Source: Muricea muricata
Taxonomy: Eukaryota > Cnidaria > Anthozoa > Malacalcyonacea > Plexauridae
Length of the DNA stretch: 64,000 nucleotides
Assembly: GCA_963855995.1 (NCBI GenBank)
Contig: OY979727.1
Span: 7,844,446 to 7,908,445 of the forward strand
Reading direction: 5' to 3'
The position numbers and the translations under genes are program-made. Below the pieces are notes generated by a model that saw only the letters and a program-made list of their open reading frames with translations, made no database searches and had not been told where the DNA came from. Each line of letters opens with the position of its first letter. The stretch's first letter is position 1. Below are positions 57,868-64,000 of this stretch, one piece after another.

Positions 57868-58560
57868 ATGTCGGCGTTTGGAAGGTTCAAAGTTCCATCG
57901 CAGATCAAGAAGCGTAAATTAGACCATGGCTTGCCCGTATTTAAATGGAGCTTGTTAGAAAATATGGAGGAGATTGGCAGTGGTAGTTACGGCGTGGTTT
58001 ACAGCGCAAACTACGAGAACAATGCCGTGGTTGTGAAAAAACTGAAGGGAGAATCCTCTGTGGCCAAAGATCGGTTCCTCAAAGAGGCCAAGTTATTATT
58101 TGAGATGAAACATCCGAACATTCCAATGTTTGCAGGATTCATGCTGCTTCCCGTAACAGCGTCATCTTGTGGTATCACCTCAGTCCCATCGCCAATCTTA
58201 ACAGTCATGTTTGATAAAGCGAATCATCTTTTGCAAGTTTCTAGCAACGTGGTGCCCAAACCAGGTGCTACAGATGGTTCGTTCATTGTAGCAGGTTACG
58301 GCAATACTATACACGTCGTTACGCCTGGCAAAGAAGGATCCCTTAAGTGCGATCGAGCATGTGTCAACTTTTCAACAAGTGTATGTGAGCACGTATTGGC
58401 GGTTGCCCAGGTTCGAGGTACATTTAAAGAGTTTTTAAATTGGTATCGAAAATCCAAAAAAGGTCCAAGAGTTCTCGAGATGGCCTTAGGTAGTGGTCCA
58501 AAAAATGCCGGGAAAAACCAAGCAGACGCAAAAGGACGAATAAGGAAAAGGCAGAAGTAA
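57868..58560 (+). CDS. Kinase N-lobe / SWIM zinc-finger fusion protein, N-terminal part
   Basis: 231 codons including the stop. Residues about 27-95 match a protein-kinase N-lobe: glycine loop EEIGSGSYGVVYSA, the ATP-binding lysine in VVVKKLK, a helix-C glutamate in FLKEAKLL and KHPNIPMFAGF. Catalytic loop and DFG are absent, so no kinase activity is expected. Residues about 135-200 contain a SWIM-like motif (C161, C165, C173 and H175 in CDRACVNFSTSVCEH), followed by a basic tail. The frame ends at 58560, but homology runs straight on in the next frame, indicating a one-base loss near 58540. There is no intron. I infer host kinase sequence joined to a transposon-type SWIM protein. Confidence 0.75.
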   Translation: MSAFGRFKVPSQIKKRKLDHGLPVFKWSLLENMEEIGSGSYGVVYSANYENNAVVVKKLKGESSVAKDRFLKEAKLLFEMKHPNIPMFAGFMLLPVTASSCGITSVPSPILTVMFDKANHLLQVSSNVVPKPGATDGSFIVAGYGNTIHVVTPGKEGSLKCDRACVNFSTSVCEHVLAVAQVRGTFKEFLNWYRKSKKGPRVLEMALGSGPKNAGKNQADAKGRIRKRQK

Positions 58561-59216
58561 CAAAAGTCGTCGACTTACTCGAGCAGAGAAGTTTACCGCA
58601 ACATGATCCTTTTCCTGTACCCAGTTTTCCCAGCAACGTGTTGCCTGTTCCACCACCCTCTAGAGCGCCAGCGACTGGAGAAAACATTCCTGAAGCAACT
58701 GTGACCAGGACATTTTCACAAGTTCAAGAGCCTGTCGGTACTTTTGTCCCAAATGTTATACCTACACCAGAAATTCCACAACCAGCTCCAGGACATTTCC
58801 CTAATATTCCTGTCTTAATCCAATTTCAAGAATACAGCAGAGTTTCGACAGCTGCTACAGACCAAGCAAATTCTTTTTGGCTTAAATGGCTGCCTGGAAC
58901 TCGTGTGTCCAGGTGCTACGGATGCAACAGAGAAATTGTAAACCCACCAAATTCCGTACCCGACGACCTGATCGTGGCGTACCGAGACATACGGCAATAC
59001 AGACAACGAAATACTGGGCAATTACAGTTTTCTAATGGACCCCAAAACGTCCACTTCCATCTACGGGCGGCGTGTATCAGAGCAAGGTACCCAAATTTTC
59101 CTGGTGCCAGCGCCCTCGTTGTACCAAATGATATGAAGGCCCATTTCAGATTAGAGCACATTCAGCGTCTGTACATGGAGTTCGGATGGAGTTCCATAAT
59201 AACTTTATTGTTCTAG
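58560..59216 (+). CDS. Continuation of the SWIM protein: Pro-rich linker and Cys-containing C-terminal domain
   Basis: Open in the frame that follows the break at about 58540, through TKVVDLLEQRSLPQ and a proline-rich linker. It ends in a compact domain with CYGCNREIVNPP, PDDLIVAYRDIRQY, NVHFHLRAACIRARYP and ALVVPN. I associate this domain with uncharacterised cnidarian SWIM proteins, where it lies C-terminal to the SWIM motif. CxxC plus a later His/Cys suggests metal binding. It is probably the second half of one polypeptide of about 450 residues. Confidence 0.65.
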   Translation, partial: TKVVDLLEQRSLPQHDPFPVPSFPSNVLPVPPPSRAPATGENIPEATVTRTFSQVQEPVGTFVPNVIPTPEIPQPAPGHFPNIPVLIQFQEYSRVSTAATDQANSFWLKWLPGTRVSRCYGCNREIVNPPNSVPDDLIVAYRDIRQYRQRNTGQLQFSNGPQNVHFHLRAACIRARYPNFPGASALVVPNDMKAHFRLEHIQRLYMEFGWSSIITLLF

Positions 59217-60762
59217 TTACACATTTCCACCACTGCACAGCAAGCGTTTAGTTTAGTCATGAAATAAGAGAGCCTAGGTGCATTTACAGTTCGCTGGGGG
59301 AAAGAACTTAGGGGCGTACTACTCGAAAAATGGATTTTTGGGATTTTAGGAATCATAATTACCTGTTATAGATTTTCAGATTCATCGACGATTATTTCGT
59401 AATCTAACTGGACTGTGAAGATTTTCGATGAAATTTTTGTGTGCGAGATTTTTCTGTGTGATATGCCCTTCGAAAAAACAAACTTGGGCAGAAGTTCTTT
59501 TCTTTTTACACAATACGTCTTGAATATATTGCTTATATGTTATGGAATTGCAAATGTTCATTGTTGTTAAGAATATTGAAAATTTAAACAGAAAAAAAAT
59601 TAAACTTAAGCAAATTCCAAATATTATGAACTCAAGATTTGAGTTATTTTAAAAAACAAGACAAGACACGAAATTCTGCTGGTATTTCAACTTAATTGGA
59701 AAGTTATTTCATGTACCAACCATTGAAAATATTAATTGCCAGAAATATTCTCTTGTTTTTCAAACTCAAATCTCTAAATCGCAAGATGATGATATTCGGA
59801 TTTTGTTTCGTCCAATACTTACTCAAATTGTGTATATTCGTCTTCTAAATTTCCGCGGGCAATTTCTAATTGCATGAACGCCATTGCGGGAACGTATCGT
59901 GAAACAAGCGGGTGAGTCGCTTAAACTTTTAGGATGCTTTGAATGTTTTCCAGTCCCACTCTGAACAATTATTTTGCAGTTTCTACCAACACGTGGTAAG
60001 TAAAATGTGTGTTTTCAAAAATATTTGGAATTACAACCTATGGGCAAACAAGGGATTGGCCCAAAACCCTTTTTAAGCTGATTGACTTAGCTAAATTAAA
60101 GTTGACAAATTACAGTAGGCCTATCTTGTTACAAGACTAACAAGATCATTGTGGGATCTTGTTGCAAAAGTTTCACACTGAAAAGATCAATGAAATAGTA
60201 TTGTAGACATTTGATAGGCAGGAAATAGTGTTTGAAAAATATTTTCATATACGTGCGCGCTTATCACAACATTTATACGTTATTATTGGCGATGAATGTT
60301 TTTTAGCGTGCTCAATTGTTGCGAGGAAGCTTGAACTTGTTGCAGACAATCTCATTTTAGAACTTGCCGTTGAAATATCATGTGCTTGACAGGAGTGAGG
60401 AGACTGTATATATTTTCATATATTCATGCGCTAAAACATACTCAATTCCCTATTCATTCATAACCATTTTACAATGCAAGCAAAATATGGCCAGGTGAAT
60501 GCCAATCACAAATAAAATTTTGGAAAAATTATAGTTTTTCTATATTATCTGCTTTTTACTTTATATCTTGATTCACAATTTATAGCCTGAAGTTGATTTT
60601 TTCACCAAGCAACCAACAGTGTACATTTACCACAAAACGCAATTATTAAAATATGAATATATTGTTTAACTTATGATTCCCGGATTCCCCGATTCCCGGA
60701 TTCCCCGATTCCCGGATTCCCCGATTCCTCATTCCCTGTTTTAAAGATAGCCATTCATGCAC

Positions 60763-61699
60763 GCAAGCAAGGAGGGAAACGAGTAAACTGCACGCAATCT
60801 TAAAAATGAGCATATATTCACAACATTAATAACATACCACAACCTTTGATTGTGCTAGATAAAACGAAGGCGAACAGAAATTTTGCAAGATATGAAGACC
60901 AACTAAAGGGTAAATAGCAGAAATCTTTTTGAAAAATTGAAAGGGTCTGAAGTTAAACGACAATAAAAATCGACAATTCACTGTTTCTGATCGGAACCCA
61001 CGCTAGACACACCTACCCATCCCTGCATGCTGCGCTCCTGAGAGAAAAAAGCAAACCAAAACTGACGCTGAGATCAAATTTACTCTTAACCGTCTCAATA
61101 ATGATGTGCGTTTAATCAGTTTACTTTTTTTCACTTATATTTATGTTCAGTACAAATGATGTATGTAAAACTTGACAAAATTAATCATATGATAATTGGT
61201 ATGTATAAAAATAGAGCACAATATTCTTCACTTGTTATAAATGACTTGCTTCTTATTAACATGGACCCTAAATAAGACAATAAATGTGTCATTCAGTTGG
61301 AAATGTGCATGTATATTTATATTGTATATTTTAAGTTATTTCTCATATTCATTAATAATTCATGAGCAATTTAGCCAATGACAAACGCCTATTTCATCGC
61401 GAGATGCCCCTTGGATAACCCGGTCAAACACCATCGAACAGAGCACAACAATAGCTCAATGTTGCTTACATAATTTAGATATCTGAGGAAAATCACTAGT
61501 GATTTTCCTCAAATATCTTAACTACGTATGCAAAATAAAATCACCAAACCAAAACATCCTGCTACGTCTCGATTCAATATAGAAGCCGTATAAACAACTC
61601 GAGCTATAGTTTCACCGGGATATCCCGGTGAAACACTCGCTCTCGTTGTTCATATATTACCTCGTTTACACCACGCAAACGAGTGGCTTTGACTGTATT
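60763..61699. repeat. Middle block of unit D
   Basis: Nearly identical to unit C 52560-53540, apart from the gggtagctaa duplication. Includes the hairpin at about 61492-61516, the empty TTAA site and the 26-bp palindrome near 61612-61637. Confidence 0.7.
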
Positions 61700-62478
61700 T
61701 CACATAATACCACGCCTAATGCGAGTGCTATGCGTGATAACTTCGCAGTTTAGTGAGATGGCGGGTTGTGCTGAAGGGTGTGCATCCCGCCTGCTCTGTG
61801 CGCCACGCCGTTTTATTAATTTCTGGGAGCGCTGGAAATTCCCGTACTGGCCACTGGTAATATTTGTTTCTATTGACCTGCAACGTGCGGTACAAAGATC
61901 ATCGAGTTCAAATTCACTTACAACTGCAAGAACGGCGTCTACTACTTCCAATGCTTGCGGTAAGGGTGCGGATAACATTCGTGCGATGTGTTTACGAGAA
62001 AGAGCGTACTCGCAATAAAAATATCTTATGAGGTTGTGTGTCGACTGTGGAACTCCTGTAATGAAATAGTAAAGTAACCTTATTTGAAAGTAAGCTTTAC
62101 ACCAAACAGAGTACATTTCTTAATCGTGCAGGAATTGGTCTACAATAACGAATGGGCAGATGAATATTTTTATTTGATTTTCTATGCAGTCTTATGGCTA
62201 CATTTTACGAGTCCAATGAACATTTGTCCTAACTCAGAATGCATGATTTGGATGCACGGTAACAACTTTGCACCGGCTTAATTTCAATTCAAACAGTTAA
62301 AAAAATTATAAACAGGACTTTATATTACCTATTTGTACGTCTTGTTCCACTCCAAGCTCTTCTTGGTTAATACTTCGAGTTTCGGTAAAATCTAACTGAC
62401 TTAAAACAAGGCAAATTGCCAGAAGGGCCAGCGTTAAACGAAACATGTTTTCGGTAATTTGATTCTCAAGTAACAGTT
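61700..62478 (-). CDS. Secreted protein, copy D (two coding exons)
   Basis: Exon 1 coding 62329-62446 (UTR to 62478), encoding MFRLTLALLAICLVLSQLDF; exon 2 61700-62055 after acceptor cattacag; intron 273 nt; phase 1. Exon 2 begins GVPQSTHNLIRYFYCEYALS and keeps LCTARCRS and the SLNCEVITHSTR tail. Frame and splice sites are intact. The 5' UTR exon donor is at 62946, but beyond 63004 the unit is replaced by another element, so the native promoter is gone from the expected place. Closest to copy C. Confidence 0.6.
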
Positions 62479-63191
62479 CTGCAAAATTTACAATGGCAGT
62501 TTTTTATTTTCAAATTTTTGAATGGCATGATTCGCATTTTTTTCATTTGAAAGGTAAAAATGATTGAATTAATTCACATGCACCACTGTCAGTAGGAATT
62601 GTTGAATTTAAGTAAACGAAATTTTTGCTCTGAGATGGACTGATCGAGGCACAGTTATCCCAACTTGCAGATTGTTTAGTTTCGTCACACTTGTTGTATT
62701 GTTTGTATAAACAAAGCTTTTTATTCTGAAAAAAATCTAGTTGTATCGGTTGAGAAATAAGACGATGTACTAAGCTAGATTCAACAACCAAGATTATATA
62801 TGATCTTTATATAAATCTTTATTCATGCATTAATGTTTTCTTCATGTCCTTGTCACCATCGAGGTGTATATCACTATACATACAGTTGGATTAGCTGTCT
62901 TCTCGTATTTAAACACAATGAATGTAAATTAAAATTAGTAGTTACCTTGGTCAGAAAGTCAGGACTATTTTGTTTGTCCAAACAATTATAAGTGATTGTT
63001 TAAAGGAGTTATTTGTGTCCACGAATAATAAATTTATTGCCTCCTCTTTAAGTGTGTTTGTTGGATGGGTAGCACGTGACACATATTACAGGGGCATGCG
63101 GTTGTGGATATCATCCTAACTTTACGGGGAGGTTTTGCTACAATTTAGGAATTTTACTTGCGTCATGTCCACGTGCAAACTCAGCGCTTTG

Positions 63192-63199
63192 TATAAATA
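63192..63199 (+). promoter_or_regulatory. TATA box
   Basis: tataaata in gctttgtataaataaggcag, 138 nt before the ATG of the SGNH-hydrolase ORF. Confidence 0.5.
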
Positions 63200-63329
63200 A
63201 GGCAGTGTAAAGTTTTCCAGGTCATTCGAAGTCTAGTCAGCCAGGTGTCAACTCGTTACTCTTTAAATTGCAAGACGTCTAGCAGGTATTGTGTGTTTTT
63301 TGTCTTGTTGCGGTGTATCTGGGCGAAAT

Positions 63330-64000
63330 ATGTCAGATTTCATTCCCAAAGTTTTGATTTTTGGTCTTTCGTTTGTTCGCCGTTTACATGACGATTTAGT
63401 TAAGGGTTTCGATTCGCGCGCTAAACAAAATTTTAACTTGGCTGGATATTTTGTCTATGTTTGTTTAAAAGGCACAGGCGGTCGCACAGTCGAAAAAGTG
63501 AGAAAATATGATATTTCAGCTATTGCTAGTATTCAACCAGACATCATAATTTTAGAACTGGGCACAAACGATTTGTGTCATCTTCCTCCCGAGGTTGTAG
63601 GCTCTCGTATCGAGGAGCTTGCACGCTTTTTTCGCGACGAACTTCAAGTAAAAGTTGTTGTGGTTTACCAGGTTATTGACCGGAAAATAGCGCATTCCAC
63701 AGCGCCGGATACAGCATTTAATGCCAAGGCTGCTATTCTACGGCAGTATTTGTGCGTTGTGCTTGAAAATGAAGTTGGCATATTTCTCTGGGAACACCGT
63801 GACTTTGGTAGTGATGTAAATTTGCTGTCCTTGGATGGAGTACATTGTAACTCACAACTCACAAGGACAGTATCGTTTATACCGAAGCTATCGCGGGGCG
63901 ATCTTGAAAGCCCTGAACAAACTATAAGTACGATAGCTTGGTTTTTGTTGTTTGTCATGAATTTGTATTTATGGCTTTGGCCTCATTTTGTAAAGGATAT
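63330..64000 (+). CDS. SGNH/GDSL-type hydrolase, partial (3' end outside the window)
   Basis: From the ATG at 63330 the frame stays open for 223 codons to the edge. It has the SGNH hydrolase blocks in order. Block I is LIFGLSFVRRL (Ser nucleophile position, Gly-x-Ser in place of GDS). Block II is the glycine of KGTGGRTV. Block III is LELGTNDLC with the conserved Asn. Block V is LDGVHCN, with the Asp and His about 155 residues on. This is a lipase/esterase fold. The start has no signal peptide. Near the edge a hydrophobic stretch (TIAWFLLFVMNLYLWLW) could be membrane-associated. A minus-strand frame at 63665-63958 is a shadow. Confidence 0.8.
   Translation, partial: MSDFIPKVLIFGLSFVRRLHDDLVKGFDSRAKQNFNLAGYFVYVCLKGTGGRTVEKVRKYDISAIASIQPDIIILELGTNDLCHLPPEVVGSRIEELARFFRDELQVKVVVVYQVIDRKIAHSTAPDTAFNAKAAILRQYLCVVLENEVGIFLWEHRDFGSDVNLLSLDGVHCNSQLTRTVSFIPKLSRGDLESPEQTISTIAWFLLFVMNLYLWLWPHFVKD

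Larger units (their letters stand above)
57214..60752 (+). mobile_element. MULE-like element carrying a kinase/SWIM chimeric ORF
   Basis: Inverted ends GGCTATCTTTAAAACAGGGA followed by short tandem gaatccggg/gaatcggg steps on both sides. A perfect 10-bp direct repeat ATTCATGCAC lies at 57204-57213 and 60753-60762. Unit copies at about 31712 show the empty site. A duplication of 9-11 bp is the Mutator (MULE) hallmark, and the SWIM-type zinc motif encoded inside is typical of MULE proteins. No DDE transposase domain was found, so it is probably non-autonomous. The stretch 59220-60660 is AT-rich and holds no recognised gene. Confidence 0.8.
63005..64000 (+). mobile_element. Retroelement-like insertion with SGNH hydrolase (runs off the window)
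   Basis: The unit sequence breaks after gtgattgtttaaa at 63004; compare unit C at 54840. The new sequence has a TATA box (tataaata, 63192-63199), a leader of about 130 nt and an SGNH-hydrolase ORF. Such hydrolases accompany Ngaro/DIRS-type tyrosine-recombinase retroelements and CR1 LINEs. The class cannot be decided without the sequence beyond 64000. Confidence 0.5.

Noticed and set aside
22998-61637. Recurring palindromes taken as a CRISPR-like array
   Set aside because: The repeats are kilobases apart inside duplicated units, with no short regular spacers, in a eukaryotic context.

Overview
The window looks like nuclear DNA of an animal, most likely an anthozoan cnidarian (coral or sea anemone). 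It is AT-rich and gene-poor, with GT-AG introns and many transposon families. The cnidarian placement is inferred from protein types I associate with that group: a 2A-bearing CR1/L2-like LINE, a SWIM-type orphan protein, and an SGNH hydrolase of the kind carried by tyrosine-recombinase retroelements. Nothing was aligned to a database.

Region 1 (1-4.5 kb) holds only short non-autonomous elements and a tRNA-derived SINE. Region 2 (4.5-12 kb) is the metabolic core. A triose-phosphate-translocator (TPT) family transporter is followed on the same strand by a glycosyltransferase-like / polysaccharide pyruvyltransferase / glycosyltransferase reading frame. Its last exon lies 3.9 kb downstream, across an intron holding a nearly full-length LINE in antisense. 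By analogy with fission yeast, where a Golgi PEP transporter feeds a Golgi pyruvyltransferase, this could be a PEP-import plus glycan-pyruvylation module. Several one-base frameshifts mean it is either decaying or affected by assembly indels. Region 3 (12-18.5 kb) is a set of foldback and TIR elements, including a perfect 64-bp-arm palindrome.

Region 4 (18.5-33 kb and 50-63 kb) consists of several copies of one multi-kilobase unit. Each fuller copy carries, on the minus strand, a promoter-like block with a TATA box, a 5' UTR exon, a 118-nt signal-peptide exon, a second coding exon with conserved cysteines, and further downstream exon-like blocks. Four copies (A-D) retain both coding exons and the same splice phase; a fifth is an exon-1 relic. 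Because the copies are otherwise alignable, copies lacking an insertion act as empty sites. They define the ends of a TTAA-flanked piggyBac-like element, a TA-flanked MITE, an AACTT-flanked element, a Tc1-like transposon and a 3.5-kb MULE-like element encoding a kinase/SWIM chimera. Part of the unit also occurs inverted at 36.5-39.9 kb.

Region 5 (33-36 kb and 42-50 kb) is mostly non-coding sequence with SINE, minisatellite, hAT-like and tandem-repeat content. The window ends inside an SGNH-hydrolase ORF that begins a new retroelement-like insertion at about 63.0 kb.
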